A DNA stretch of 64,000 nucleotides from Auriscalpium vulgare (lineage: Eukaryota > Basidiomycota > Agaricomycetes > Russulales > Auriscalpiaceae). A model generated the notes under the pieces. The model did no database searches. It saw only the letters and a program-made list of their open reading frames with translations, and was not told the DNA's origin. Within the stretch, counting starts at the first letter, position 1; the number at the start of each line of letters is the position of its first letter. Of the stretch, positions 1 through 11,079 are shown piece after piece. Location of the stretch: positions 57,237-121,236 of the forward strand of contig JAHBBC010000051.1 of NCBI GenBank assembly GCA_019915015.1, in the 5' to 3' direction. The translations under genes were made by a program, and so were the position numbers.

Positions 1-1335
1 AACAAGTTGATGCCAGTGTGGCACCAAGGGCACGCCATTGCTCTCCTCCTCGAACCAAGCCCGATGCAGCGATGGTACCTTGCTGCCTTCCAGGTCCACC
101 TTCGGATGGAAGAACGGCAATTGGCCCGTCGTGATCCCGAGCGCCTGCCAGAGTTGTTCAACGGTGTAGTCCTTGTATTGATCGACGCCGGTGGTCCACT
201 CCGCGTTGCTCAAGTCGCCCATGGCTGCATCGGCCGACATTGGCACTGGGTGGTCCGTTCGCTCTTCGTCGGGATCTTCGTCTCGACTGAGGTGACGCGC
301 CCAGGGGATGAGGTCCCCGCTGCCTGATTCACTCGCTATCTTTTCCAAAGCCTCGCGCATCAATTTCGGGAGCTCTGCATGTTGTCGTCAGACAGTCTGC
401 TTGCTCCATAGCTCTAGCACTTACTTGCAGTCTTGTCCGGCTCATCGGGCTGGAGCCCCGCCAAAATGTCACGCACTTGCTGCTTCCTAGCCTCCAAGAT
501 CGTCACTGCCTCACCGTCCTGGCACTTGGTGACGATGGCCATGAGTTTGTTGGCCGTGGCCAAGTACTTACGGACCCCGTCGCCATTCGCGTTCCCCTCG
601 AATATGCCTATGAGGGGTGAGCATGAGCAGACGAGCAGTTACACATGTCCTACATACCAGTCCACCGCACAGTCAGGTCTTGCTCGTACTTCGTTCGAGT
701 CTTTTTCATGCGTGTATGGCTTGTCCGCCATCCATCCCAGACATTGTTGATCAAGCAACCGACAACGTTGCGTAGCTCGGGGGTCAGGAGGGCCGCGCCC
801 GACTTGGTGATAAGGAATGCTTCATCGCCAAACAGGTGTCTGGCGATGTTCTCGTAGCTCACCGAGAGCTCGGTGTAAGACGGGAACTATGGCGCCTTGA
901 GTGAGAAACTATCATGGACAGTGGGTAACTCACCTCAGATTTTTGCATCGCAACAATATATTCATAGGGATTGACCTCTTCGACCTCCTCTAGAAACTGC
1001 CTGACGCTCTGCGGCACCTTCCACTTCTTCCAAACATTGGCGTGCCACGTGTGTGCAATCGCCCGGCCTTCTCTGTACTCCTCGTCGCGCGCCCTCTCTT
1101 TCGTCTCTTGGACCGTGAGCAGCCTTCGGGGTTTCAGGTCGTCGCCCCTGACATGCTTGGCAAACGCACACGCAGTATCCAGTTGTGACTGCGAGAGGTT
1201 GGGCACAGTTTCAGGCCTTGCCTCTGTGGCCCAGGGCGGAATATCGCCGCCCGTGTACTCAGTCCACTCGTAGCTATCGACGAAAAGGTGCGTTGGCAGA
1301 AGGACAGTGGCGAGCATATACGACAAAGTGGGCAT
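1..1335 (-). CDS. Large multi-exon protein, N-terminal part, truncated by window edge
   Basis: Minus-strand gene starting at ATG 1335 and running off the left edge. I place exons at 1335-934, 886-658, 607-425 and 374-1. The introns (933-887, 657-608, 424-375) are 47-50 nt with GTGAGT, GTATGT and GTAAGT donors and TAG/CAG acceptors, and the frame stays open across all of them (about 396 residues). No domain is recognised with confidence. The visible end (LVPHWHQLV) resembles the run-in to the motor of fungal SNF2-type helicases, where a PxHQ/WHQLVG segment precedes the ATP-binding loop; that is inference only, because the motor would lie outside the window. The middle has basic and charged stretches, and no signal peptide or membrane segment is visible. 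The exon structure is intact, so I treat it as a real gene rather than a remnant. Confidence 0.7.
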
Positions 1336-1377
1336 GGTGGGGAAAAGAGAGGGCGACTGAGACCCAACTCGTGCTGG

Positions 1378-1385
1378 TTATATAC
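1378..1385 (-). promoter_or_regulatory. TATA-like box upstream of the 1-1335 gene
   Basis: On the minus strand this reads TATATAAC, about 45 bp upstream of ATG 1335. It is the only strong TATA-like site in the gap. It is called by position and composition only. Confidence 0.35.
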
Positions 1386-2173
1386 TGCCTGGCCGATCGA
1401 ATTTAGGAGCACATGACTCACGGCAGCACCAATGCGGACGGGCACGCGTGTCAAAGCCAAAGCGGGTCCGGGGATGCCGAGCGCGAATATGACCCGGAAC
1501 CGGCCGAGCAGATGTGGCTCAGTGATTTCCCTACTCGTGCGGGTGTCGCGGTCATCAGGCCCAAATGGTCCTGAGGTGTACGTTCGGAAGGAGAGCAGTA
1601 TGCGCGTCGATGCCGCCTCCAACAATCCCTTGAAAGGCTTCGCACAGCTGCTATAAACATTTTCCCTGGGCTTAGTGTCCCGACGGGCGTTCCCTCCCAG
1701 GGCAATGACGACTGACCACTCCTTCCACAATTTGTGATGGGCTGAGCATTTTAACACGGCCTGGAATGCTCATGGCGTCCGTCCCGGACGGACACCGCGG
1801 GGACCGTCCTCATGCTGAGGCAAAACAGACGGCGTTCCACGGGAGGTATATCTGACCCGCGTGGCCTCTTCTGTCCATACGACCCTGCGGGGCGTCCGTC
1901 CAGGACGGACACACGGGGCTGTACCGCTGGGGCGTACCTTCGTCACCGGCGAGTCAACCCCAGGACCGACGTGTCCGTCCAGGACGGACCGCCCGCGCCC
2001 ACCATCTACGCTGTCCGCAGGCACAGCGCTCCACTCAGGTCACGCAGGTGTCGCATCAAAATGTTCATCGCAAATCACTCCAGGGGGGGCAACCTGAGCG
2101 GTCCGCTTCAATGCTGCGTGAACCGTGTCTTCAAATAGACCCTTAACCACAAATACCTACACCACCTTTTCCC
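1386..2173. repeat. Intergenic gap with three copies of the GTCCGTCC-N-GGACGGAC palindrome
   Basis: No gene is supported here. Three 17-bp palindromes lie at 1777-1793 (central C), 1894-1910 (central A) and 1973-1989 (central A). Their flanks are largely unrelated to one another, so only the palindrome is conserved. They are members of the dispersed set found over most of the window. Confidence 0.75.
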
Positions 2174-3543
2174 TCAATACCCGTATTCCACGGCCTCCAG
2201 CCCTATCTTTAGCCCTGGAGCGTTAACCTCCCAATCCGCGAATGTCCCCCTCGTCATCTTGCAGCGTAAAGCCTCGACGGAAAACGTATCCCGCGTCCGA
2301 CTCTTCCTCCACCTGTCGACATCCTGAGGGAACGTCGCCTTGGTGTACATGATGAAATCGACTTGCACAATGACCAACTTTGTCAAGCTGGGCAGATAGG
2401 ACCCGTCCAAGGGCGCTTCGCCCATCGCCTCGCAGAAAGTAATCGCGCTTTGGCCAAAGACTTCCACTGTACGCAGGACGTGGGCTGATGCCATCAATGA
2501 CCTCCACGTCCACGGCGCGGCTGTTGGATCGCCGATGTTGTAGACCAGGTCAACCATTTTCAGCGCGGACGTGGCAACGACAGCGGCGTGGGCAAGGCGT
2601 AAAACCATCCCACGGTTCGAGAACGGCGCGACAACGATGATGGAGGGTTTGTGGCCGGCCCGTTGAGCGCTGATTGCGATCTTCCACCAGCGCCCACTCT
2701 CACGGTCTATGGTCAATTGGTGGGAGATCTCTTGGTCCGTCTCCTGGAACCGGCGTTAAACTCTTGATCACATCGCAACAAAACTGGATCTGTCCTCACC
2801 ATTGCCATCTGTGTGGGGGGTTTAGCTAACACTGCCAGAAACCCTTCGGCCGCCTCATGGTCCGGCACCTGGTGATGCTTAACGAAGATCGTGCGCTGGC
2901 AGGTGGAGGGATGTTGGACGTGCGAGATGAGCATAGAAACCATCCGGAGAGAGCCTGAGTCCTGCCAGGTAATCTCCAGTACCTCCAGTCTCGCGAGAGT
3001 GATGATCGGCATGGTTCCCTCGATGTCAAGGGAAAGTTGAACTGTGACTTGAAGGGTTGTCAGACCCGCAAACGCACCGGAGAACCGCAGTGCGTCCGAC
3101 AACTCCAAACCCGGATAGAACCCCCCTCGAAGTATGAGTGACTTCAGCGGCACCGCAACAGCTTCCATAGAAAGGCGACTCCACAACTCGAGCGTATCGG
3201 GAGCGTTATCAACCCAAAACGTGAGGACCTCCAGGCGTTCCCGGGCGGATCGGATAAGTTGAACCATCTCAGGCGCCAGTGCTCTTTCTCCGCGAGGGGG
3301 CTCTACAAACATAGTGATCAATGCGCAACCACTCCTGGCAAGGTGGCTCGAGACCGAGGCCAGCCCACGCCGAGTGTAGACTTTCGCCCACAGAGCCTTG
3401 AAGGCGAGACCAGCGTCGTGCCATCGCCTGCACACCAGCAAGACCGCCGTCCAACTGCACATTGTTGCTTCCGATTCTTCCACCTCCGCCTTTAAAATTA
3501 GAAATATGTGGCCAAGTGTTTCTGTCGCCAGACGTGACTGCAT
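2174..3543 (-). CDS. F-box protein, paralogue of the 12.1 kb gene
   Basis: Two exons, 3543-2800 and 2743-2174, joined by a 56-nt GTGAGG...CAG intron, giving about 437 aa. An F-box-like N-terminus (residues about 2-45) shows the usual pattern: a Leu-rich first helix (ETLGHIFLIL) followed by VLLVCRRWHDAG and LWAKVYT. The rest has leucine-rich-like beta/alpha spacing typical of basidiomycete F-box proteins. In the family the F-box binds Skp1 in SCF ubiquitin ligases and the C-terminal part selects substrate; the target here is unknown. The gene at 12117-13485 has the same start, length (436 aa), intron position and phase, and near-identical blocks (RFSGAFAGLT/RFCGAFAGLT, DGSYLPSL, TATFPQDV), so the two are inverted paralogues. 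Confidence 0.85.
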
Positions 3544-3614
3544 TATTGACTGTTACCATCTCTCTGTCAGCATTTCGGCGAGAAGACTTGGGGAAGACCT
3601 ACGGTGACCGGGGG

Positions 3615-3622
3615 ATATAAAG
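3615..3622 (-). promoter_or_regulatory. TATA-like box for the F-box gene at 2174-3543
   Basis: The minus strand reads TTTATATC about 72 bp upstream of ATG 3543. Weak evidence, based on position and AT content within GC-rich DNA. Confidence 0.3.
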
Positions 3623-3711
3623 TCATTCATCGAACGAACACCCCCGCCCCGCTTTTATTCTACATGCTGTTACCAACCCCGGGTTGTTCTACGTTATATC
3701 CCTTGTCACAC

Positions 3712-4245
3712 TGCGGTTAACAACCTCAGGCCGCCCGCGATTGACGGTTTTGTCCGTCCCTGACGGACGCGTGCGCGCACGGCCAATATTCGCACGCATC
3801 ACCCGGCGACCCTGACGCACACATGCGTGATGCGGTTAACAACCTCAGGTCGCCCGCGATTGACGGTTTTGTCTGACGGACGCGTGCGCGCACGGCCCAT
3901 ATTCGCAAGCATCACCCGGCGACCCTGACGCACACATGCGTGATGCGGTTAACAACCTCAGGTCGCCCGCGATTGACGGTTTTGTCCGTCCCTGACGGAC
4001 GCGTGCGCGCACGGCCCATATTCGCAGGCATCACCCGGCGACCATCACACATGCGTGATGCGGTTAACAACCTCACTCGCCCTTCAGGGACGGTTTTGTC
4101 CGTCCCTGACGGACGCGTGCGCGCATGTCCCATATTTGCGGGCATCGCCCGACGATCGATGCGGTCAACGATCTCAAATCGCCCCTGAGAGCCAGTTATG
4201 TCCGTCCCTGACGGACGCGTGCGTGCATGGCCCATATTCGCCGAT
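3712..4245. repeat. Tandem array of ~112-bp units carrying the palindrome
   Basis: About five tandem units start with GCGGTTAACAACCTCAGG or variants near 3712, 3832, 3944, 4059 and 4160. Each carries the motif GTCCGTCCCTGACGGAC: 3752-3768, a shortened form near 3871, then 3984-4000, 4098-4114 and 4200-4216. Similarity falls off to the right. Short ORFs across it are by-products of the repeat. It sits between the two minus-strand F-box genes. Confidence 0.9.
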
Positions 4246-4381
4246 GTAATCGCGGCTATCTTGCAGGACCCGCGGCATCTTTTCGAATGCTCAACATTTC
4301 ATCGCACGCCCATGTGTGGAACCAGAGCGACGAAATAATACAAGCCCCGATTCCAACCAAGGGCTGCAGGCAGCGAAATGA

Positions 4382-5839
4382 CTACGCTCGAGTACTATCG
4401 ACTACCAAACGGGAACTCTCAGACGCTGGCGGGTCACGGAAATAACAATCTACAAACTTCAACTGCTTGACCCCATCCGCCGCAAGTCTGGCCCACTCCT
4501 CGACATATTTGCCGCTTACCATGCAGCGTTTGAAAATGACCCTTCGCTCTCGTGCTCCCCATTTGTCCGACTTCAGCCACTCCAACACCTCCCGGGTCCA
4601 TCTGCGGTTGCGTAGATCCAAGTCCCCAATGGTGACAAGTACCAGCGAGGAAAAGCATGGGTACCAGCCCAAACCTTCCAAAATAATCCCCTTCTTGCGC
4701 CGTCGCCAGAGATAGTGAAGGGTTGATACGTTCATGTCTGGTAGCAGGCGCATACAGAGGGATGACCATGAGCCACCCTCGGCGGGAAAATCGATGATGC
4801 ATTCCTCGCAGTCGTTTCCCAATTTCATGATGCGGCGGCCGCTACCTTCTGAGCAGTGGACAGTCATGGGTGACCGCGTGGGAATCTGCTGTATGTCAGC
4901 GTCCCGCATGCTCAAGGTACTCCATGGACATACCCCAATCATGTGGCGTGGGAACACCATTGAGACCAGAGTGTTCACCTCAGCGTTGTCGCCCTCGAGA
5001 ATCAATGATCGCTTGCATGTCACGGGAAAGTGCATGAGGCCCATGACCCGAACGATGGTCCGACGGGGCGACCAATTTTGCAATCTCGGCGCGTATATTT
5101 GAAGAGTAGAAAGGCGAGGGAATATGACTGGATCGCTTGCCTCGAACGTGGCGGTCTCTGCGAGGTGGAGTTCGATGTCGAGATTCTCCAAGTGGCTGAA
5201 TCCCCGCAAAAGTCGCATGGCTTCCCAGTCGTGGGTTACTGGTGAGCGAGTCAGGGGGTTCTCCCCTCCGGATCGCAATCGGAATGAGACCAACTGGCCG
5301 GAGGCGGGGACAGACTCCGGCCACACTACGTCATACCAGGTCACGCTTCGGAGGAGGGGGGTTCCTCGTGACAGGAATCGGCTGGGCAAACGTCGTACCG
5401 CCTGGAACAGCGGTCGCTCTGTCCAGCAAGCCATGGTAAGGGACTCCAGCAGCGGTGCAGGTCCTTGGAGTTGGCGCAACAGCGGGGTACCATCGCCGTA
5501 CCTCTCCGGACTCCAATCCAATTGGAGGCCCCGCAGGCGCCCTTGGTGCTCAACTATCTTCGCTGTGAGGCGTGGGTTCATGTGGCAATCCATGCCGGTA
5601 AAGTCGACCGAACGGGCCCCTGAGCGCGCAAAAAACTCGATCGCCCATTCCTCGCCGCCGTCGATCTGATTGATGCGGGTCCAAAGTTCTCCATCGTCTA
5701 TCGCTATCCGACGCCACCGTTGGCTGACGCTACTCACTGTAAGCAACAGGGACAACGTGTCGCCCCGATCGCACGCAAGATGCCGGAACACGGTGCTTAG
5801 TATCTCGGGGGCCAGGTCGTTGATTGTTGGGTGCAACAT
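4382..5839 (-). CDS. F-box protein, single exon
   Basis: A 485-aa uninterrupted ORF. The N-terminus has the F-box pattern: INDLAPEILSTVFRHL, then SSVSQRWRRIAID and GELWTRI, residues about 5-60. It is followed by about 400 residues with leucine-rich-like repeats (HLENLDIELHL, PRLSTLQIYAP) and a C-terminal Trp/Cys-containing block (RVIFKRCMVSGKYVEEWARL) that recurs in the next gene to the right (TVIFQRCVLQDQALLLWSTW), so the two genes share ancestry. The likely role is an SCF substrate receptor, substrate unknown. A TATA box lies about 110 bp upstream. No stops or frameshifts, so it is probably functional. Confidence 0.85.
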   Translation of the reverse strand: MLHPTINDLAPEILSTVFRHLACDRGDTLSLLLTVSSVSQRWRRIAIDDGELWTRINQIDGGEEWAIEFFARSGARSVDFTGMDCHMNPRLTAKIVEHQGRLRGLQLDWSPERYGDGTPLLRQLQGPAPLLESLTMACWTERPLFQAVRRLPSRFLSRGTPLLRSVTWYDVVWPESVPASGQLVSFRLRSGGENPLTRSPVTHDWEAMRLLRGFSHLENLDIELHLAETATFEASDPVIFPRLSTLQIYAPRLQNWSPRRTIVRVMGLMHFPVTCKRSLILEGDNAEVNTLVSMVFPRHMIGVCPWSTLSMRDADIQQIPTRSPMTVHCSEGSGRRIMKLGNDCEECIIDFPAEGGSWSSLCMRLLPDMNVSTLHYLWRRRKKGIILEGLGWYPCFSSLVLVTIGDLDLRNRRWTREVLEWLKSDKWGARERRVIFKRCMVSGKYVEEWARLAADGVKQLKFVDCYFRDPPASESSRLVVDSTRA

Positions 5840-5948
5840 TTCACCTTCGGAGACCCATGTCTTAGTAAACCAAGTGCTCCTGTAAACCTAGCATACATAC
5901 CAGCTTTGGGGGAAAGAGGGGTGTCTCCTCCCGTGCTGTCGTCCGGCC

Positions 5949-5956
5949 CTTATATA
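5949..5956 (-). promoter_or_regulatory. TATA box for the F-box gene at 4382-5839
   Basis: TATATAAG on the minus strand, about 110 bp upstream of ATG 5839. The spacing resembles the TATA boxes of the 6779-8224 and 12117-13485 F-box genes (about 115-122 bp). Confidence 0.5.
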
Positions 5957-6125
5957 ACATGTCTGGTACGGAGGCGCGCTTCCGCTGTGTGATTGGGACT
6001 CCGACAATGTCCTGTATGGGGAGCACCGCGCGACCCGCCTGACCTGTGACGTAGCCCGATCGGCCGTCCAGACACGGAACAAGTGCGCGTGCTACCCGAT
6101 CAACAGATTATGGTGTTCGACCCGA

Positions 6126-6480
6126 TCAGTGCGCGTGTCCGTCCTGGACGGACGCCCCGCGTCCTGGCACAGTCAATTGGCGCGCACTTCGACAGCATCG
6201 CGGGGCCCGCATTGTCCGTCCCGGACGGACGCAACGCGTCCTCGCACGGCGAGTGCTGGCGCGCACCTCGATACGCGTCCTGGCACAGTCAATGGGCGCG
6301 CACTTCGCGGGGCCCACACTGTCCGTCCCGGACGGATGCAACGCGTCCTCGTACGGCGAGTGCTGGCGCGCACCTCGATAGTGCCACGGCGGCGCAGCCC
6401 CTGACGGACGGCGGGCATGAATTGTAAGGAAGTTGCCCAAGGACCCCCTGCCTGTACGTCCGTCTGCGACGGACACCCTG
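6126..6480. repeat. Irregular ~110-bp tandem units carrying the palindrome
   Basis: Direct repeats of about 110 bp (GGCGCGCACTTCG..., GCGAGTGCTGGCGCGCACCTCGATA) contain palindromes at 6137-6153, 6214-6230 and 6321-6337 (one mismatch); a degenerate copy lies at 6458-6474. Apart from the palindrome, the unit sequence is unlike the 3.7 kb array. No gene was found between 5840 and 6778. Confidence 0.8.
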
Positions 6481-6778
6481 AAGACCACACCTCGACAAGT
6501 GTTGCTCACATTCCGCTCGCTGACCGACGAAGACTACACGAGAGGCCCCCGCGGCGGCACTGGACAAATTTATGCTATAATTCCCGCTACCTATAGGTAG
6601 TGGGTCTTGCAGTGCACTCAATGCCCATTTTACTGCAATCGTGGGTTGATCTTGTAACACGATAGAGCTCGCTTACACGACCTGATCGAGACGCTACCTG
6701 GCAATGCCTCTCATACAACAGCATCCACCTCACCTCCCCTGGTACTAGTGTAGCCCTACGCAATTATACATACTGCAG

Positions 6779-8224
6779 TCAGATCTCATCACTAAGTTCA
6801 AAGCGCCCAGCAGGGGGCGTAGGGGCTGCCACTGCATCATGGTACCGGTCAACCCAGTGGCAGCAATCCAACTTCACCATCGTACCAGCGGTCGCCCAGG
6901 TGGACCAAAGCAAAAGTGCCTGGTCCTGTAGCACACATCTCTGAAATATCACCGTGCGTTCCGCCCTGCCCCACCTCGCTTCCGCTAGAAAACCCCCGGA
7001 GTGGAAGAGGCTGACCTGTTCACAGTCGTGGATGGTGACCCGAGCGAGTTGCGGGAGGAACTGCCCGCCCTGAGCACCCACGCAGGCTCTCATCCACCCT
7101 TCGGCCCCACCCTGGTTGAGGGTGACCACAGTGAGCTGGTGTAGGGGACGCATGACTTCCCTCCAGACTGAAAAATCCGGATTCATGGTGGCACCAAGGT
7201 ACCGAAACGCCTGTATGTTTCGCCTTCTGAGCAGCCGCAGGCAAGCGGACAGCCACGCCATACGGTCCTCATAAACGGAGACGACTATTGTCGCATCTTC
7301 TGTATCATTCGTGATGTGGAGACAGCAGCTTGTGTCATTGTTCCGCACGGACACAGAGACTGTCGTAGGTGTCTGAAGAGTAGGCTGTGGGTGGCATGAC
7401 AATGAATAACGTGGGCTCATAGGCAGAAATTCCAAACATACGCTGCTCTCCGGAAATGCTAGGGCAGCTGCAATCCCTCCCATCTCGGACGGATCAATGT
7501 GACCATTGCTGAGCGTGATCTTCCGTTGACAGGTGGGGGGGATTATCACCATGGATAGGAACTGCAGCATCCCATCCGGAGGGCCACGGCCTGTGAGACG
7601 CAGGACCCGGAGGTGGGGTAATGTCACGGCTTGTACTTCCACACCCATGTGGAAGTCAACGTTGAACTCCAGGTGCTGCAATGAAGCGAATGTCCGAAGG
7701 GGCTGCAGCGCTCTGGGGACTGAATAGTTGTTGCGGTCGATGAATCCATAGCTGACTCGGTGACCAAGTGAGATGTTGGTCAGGCTATGGCATCCCTGGG
7801 AGAGAAATTCGGTGGGCCATTCATGGCGCCCGACCGGTGTAGCAAGCAAGATGCCCACCAGCGCGTCCGCCGGGCCAGTCATCCGCCGCAGCAGTGAGTA
7901 GGTGTCACCAGCTTGTCGAAGATCAACATGTCGTAGACGACCCTGGTGCTTGATGAGGAGTGCACAGGTTGCATGGTCGAGCTGGCGGCGGGCGATGAAG
8001 TCGACCAAAGCATGTTTTGAGCGTTCAAACAACTCTGTGGTCCACCACGGCCCATACCCCATGTCGATATGTGTCCACAGGTCGCCCTGGTGTAATGCCA
8101 CCTCGCGCAAATAGCGGTTCAGGCCACTCAACGCGAGCAACTCTCTCATCGAGTGTCCGTATTCATCGGCGACAAGCCGGAATATCTTCTCAACGACCTC
8201 AACGGGCTGGTTCTGGAGGACCAT
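6779..8224 (-). CDS. F-box protein, single exon
   Basis: The open frame extends to 8284, but I choose ATG 8224 (481 aa) because the F-box begins directly after it (VEVVEKIFRLV, residues about 8-18), matching its neighbours; the longer form would add 20 residues. After the F-box (YLREVALHQGDLWTHIDM) come leucine-rich-like segments (LQHLEFNVDF, LPHLRVLRLTG) and a C-terminal Trp/Cys block shared with the 4382-5839 protein. Likely an SCF substrate receptor with unknown target. No disabling change is seen. Confidence 0.82.
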   Translation of the reverse strand: MVLQNQPVEVVEKIFRLVADEYGHSMRELLALSGLNRYLREVALHQGDLWTHIDMGYGPWWTTELFERSKHALVDFIARRQLDHATCALLIKHQGRLRHVDLRQAGDTYSLLRRMTGPADALVGILLATPVGRHEWPTEFLSQGCHSLTNISLGHRVSYGFIDRNNYSVPRALQPLRTFASLQHLEFNVDFHMGVEVQAVTLPHLRVLRLTGRGPPDGMLQFLSMVIIPPTCQRKITLSNGHIDPSEMGGIAAALAFPESSVCLEFLPMSPRYSLSCHPQPTLQTPTTVSVSVRNNDTSCCLHITNDTEDATIVVSVYEDRMAWLSACLRLLRRRNIQAFRYLGATMNPDFSVWREVMRPLHQLTVVTLNQGGAEGWMRACVGAQGGQFLPQLARVTIHDCEQVSLFHSGGFLAEARWGRAERTVIFQRCVLQDQALLLWSTWATAGTMVKLDCCHWVDRYHDAVAAPTPPAGRFELSDEI

Positions 8225-8345
8225 GACGGGGTTTCTGTGGGAGCACGCTGTGAGCCATATGTACCACATGCGTCGTAGGGGCATTTACGCACTTTCGGTG
8301 ATACAGCGACGAGCTCGTCTGCCACCCATGGATGGCCCTCTGGCG

Positions 8346-8353
8346 TTTATATA
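8346..8353 (-). promoter_or_regulatory. TATA box for the F-box gene at 6779-8224
   Basis: TATATAAA on the minus strand, about 122 bp upstream of ATG 8224. The spacing supports 8224 over 8284 as the start. Confidence 0.5.
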
Positions 8354-8589
8354 TCCTCACTGCATTTCAAATCGCGCACTTTCTGCTGTCAACGGGATTC
8401 TTCGCAGCGGCCTTCTCTGCCATGTCGGCATTCATTTCCGCATCTGAGTTGAATTTAATTTTAACCTTGTCTATATCTGGCATTTAATTTTCTTGCGCAG
8501 CGCGACTGCTCTTCTCTGCGCCATCGCATGAACACTCTCAATTTGGAAGACACAACGAGGCGAGGAAGGCGTCACTGCAAGCTCAGCTG

Positions 8590-8920
8590 GTAACCCACTC
8601 GGCCTGTCCGTCCAGGACGGACAGCGCGCGCGGGGCCTAAGCTGTCCTCACGCATAGCGGTGCCCCTCAATCTGTCCGTCCCGGACGGACACGCGTGGGT
8701 GGCACCGCACCTGGACGGACAGGCCGAGCGCGGGGCCTAAGCTGTCCCCACGCACAGCGGTGCCCCTCAATCTGTCCGTCCCGGACGGACACGCGTGGGT
8801 GGCACCGCACCTGGACAGACAGGCCGAGCGCGGGGCCTAAGCTGTCCCCACGCATAGCGGTGCCCCTCAATCTGTCCGTCCCGGACGGACACGCGTGGGT
8901 GGCACCGCAGCTGACGCGTT
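8590..8920. repeat. Three-copy 100-bp tandem array carrying the palindrome
   Basis: The phrase CGGGGCCTAA recurs at 8631, 8731 and 8831, an exact 100-bp period. Palindromes GTCCGTCC-N-GGACGGAC lie at 8606-8622, 8674-8690, 8774-8790 and 8874-8890, and half-sites (CTGGACGGACAGG) occur between them. The units are nearly identical, so the array is young. Nothing else is seen between 8285 and 9474. Confidence 0.9.
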
Positions 8921-9474
8921 GCACATCTTGCTGCATATGCCGTAAAATGCGGCATCGCGTCCAATTTTGACACAGAACGCCTCGAGGAAACGTGATATGT
9001 AGTAGCTTATATGGCTCAACGTGAGAAGAAAATTCGAAAATTTGTGCCAAATACTCCAACGAAGCTCTTGTTATGCGTGACCTCAGTCTGATTGACAACA
9101 CAACATGGCCCGTTGGTACCATTCAGTGGGTACAGTACTGTATATGACCGCCAGGGACCCCTCACATCAGAGCGGCAACTTCTGCACTGCGCACCAGATG
9201 ACCTTCCAACCGCGCACAATGATGACGGCGCTAGATGGGGTATCAGCCACAAGAGTTCCCTTACAGTGAAATAACTTACGATGTACTCTCTGTGGCGACA
9301 GATGGCAACCATGCAGTGGCAGTTAACCAGACTTTCAGAGCTCTGAACCCCCAAACAGTTGCCCGTATACTGGGACGTATGTGGGCTGCCTCCACAGACA
9401 GAGCATGGCCAAATGCGTTCAGGCAAGTGATATCTGGACCTGTCTTCCCTGAAATCTGTGCCAACATTGTTACC

Positions 9475-10464
9475 TCACCGCTGGACCAAGCGCCGAAGAA
9501 AAGGACTGACCTCCAACATTGTGGATATCGCGTGTCCCAAGCCGAATACATCGAACTGAAACGGGTCACCAGCGTTCTCCTTGTCTTTGGGGTGGTAATG
9601 TGCCACAACTGTATCCACATTCGCAGTCTCTCCCAGTCGGTAGTTTGGCAACCATCTAGATGACCCGAAATCAATGAAGAAGACCTTGTTCCCTTCCTTG
9701 TCAAACACAAGATTGGAGGGTGCAATGTCCTGGTGAGGAGAAATATTAGTGAATCCCTGGCAACCAGTTGTTTCCAAAAGTAGGCCCACAATATAAGCTA
9801 TCTTGTTGTCATGCATGAAGCGCACTCCCTACAGGTGAATGATCAGTTTTCCATGTCAGATATTATATATTTGGTCTGCCAATAAATACCTCAATTAGTT
9901 GTTCAATGACATTCAAAAAACTCCACTGGGGTCCGCGCCAGAGCCACATGACTCGGTCTTGCGTCGACATTCGAGGCATGACAATTATCGCTGTAGATTC
10001 ACACTCCAATATCTCGGCAGGGATTGTGTGGTTATGACGGTGAGGCAGGTGGGTGAGGATGCGCAGGATGGATAGCTCCTCTGAGTCGCGGTCAACGACC
10101 TTGATCACATACTCCTCGCCCTCATGTCCGTCTGCGAACACCACAGTCGATTGCCAGTTCTACACATCGACTCGTCAGGACGTTCTGCCAGTCGAGAACG
10201 TAGAAATTGCCTCACCGCTGTCCTGCTGGTCAATACAATGCGTCTCCTCGCAAGGGCCTCGAGCTGATCATCCTGCCAGACGTATGGCTGCATTAATGTT
10301 ATGGTGGACAGAACAAAGAGGGGTGACAAACTAAGTTCAGAGCAAGATATCTGCTTTGCACTCAGTTTCTGACTCCGCTGCGACAACCTTACAATAATAG
10401 ATGGAGGTACATAAGGAACCCAAAGCGATTTGTGGACCACGCTGCTCTTTCTCCCAACCACCAT
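9475..10464 (-). CDS. Protein-kinase-like gene, C-terminus unresolved
   Basis: Exons inferred at 10464-10393, 10287-10216, 10159-9890 and from 9828 leftwards. Kinase landmarks in order are the beta-3 lysine (YVIKVVDRD), the alpha-C glutamate (SEELSILRIL), a hinge-like AIIVMPRM, FMHDNKIAY, the catalytic loop HQDIAPSNLVF, the DFG motif (FIDFGSS) and a DVFGLGHAI segment. The HRD arginine is replaced by Gln (HQD), as in some divergent fungal kinases. The segment between AYI and DIAPSN is open in frame and carries the catalytic His, so I do not splice it out, although a possible 60-nt intron would remove it. The C-lobe after 9475 could not be resolved. It may be a divergent kinase or a pseudokinase. 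Confidence 0.6.
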
Positions 10465-11079
10465 GTCCCCTCTACCAAACATTGTCTTTGTCCGCGTCGC
10501 GGACCGTCTCGAGGACTTGCTGAGCTCCGGGGATACGCTACAAACGTTCGCGACGAGCGTCGTCCCCGTGATCGTCCCTGTGGACGACGAGCTAACGTGC
10601 GTACTCCAACATGTTGCCCTTAGTGTAGCTCACATTACATTCATGTCAGCGTCGCTATCACGCAAACGTCTGAATCACACAACTTCAATGAGAGCCGAAA
10701 GCGCTACAGCATTACGGATGCGGTAGGGTTGTATTGGGTGTCAACGGTGTACATCACCGACGTCCTCGGCACCACCAACTGGCGCGCCATCGTCGAAGCC
10801 CTCACGAGGGCCTTGAGGAGGCTCGGCACCGGCCCCAGCGGCGCGCAGCCGCTCAGCGCCACCGAGAGTGTCCTCGTCCAGGTGGGTCCCCTCCGTCTCT
10901 ACCATGCAGGGCACATGCTGATGCGGTACAGTAAAACCGCGGGCCGAAGCCGGCCCGCCGGCCCCCACGTGAGCGTCCGGATGGTGGAGGACGGCGGAGC
11001 AAGCGGGCGGTGGGGCGCATGTGCTGAAAATATTCTTGGTTCGCGTTTGTTGTACAATCATGCTGTATTGTCGCTGTGA
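10463..11079 (+). CDS. Unrecognised gene divergent from the kinase
   Basis: ATG 10463, exon to 10596, a 53-nt intron (10597-10649, GTGCGT...CAG), then an open frame to 11079. The join preserves frame (VDDELT then VAITQTSES). I recognise no family. The second exon includes a helical stretch (NWRAIVEALTRALRRLG). A GTGGGT site after VLVQ could begin another intron, so the last 60 or so residues are uncertain. The start codon overlaps that of the kinase on the opposite strand. Confidence 0.4.

Noticed and set aside
1134..1757. Minus-strand ORF of 207 codons
   Set aside because: It overlaps the better-supported spliced gene and its promoter region, and has no recognisable protein pattern.
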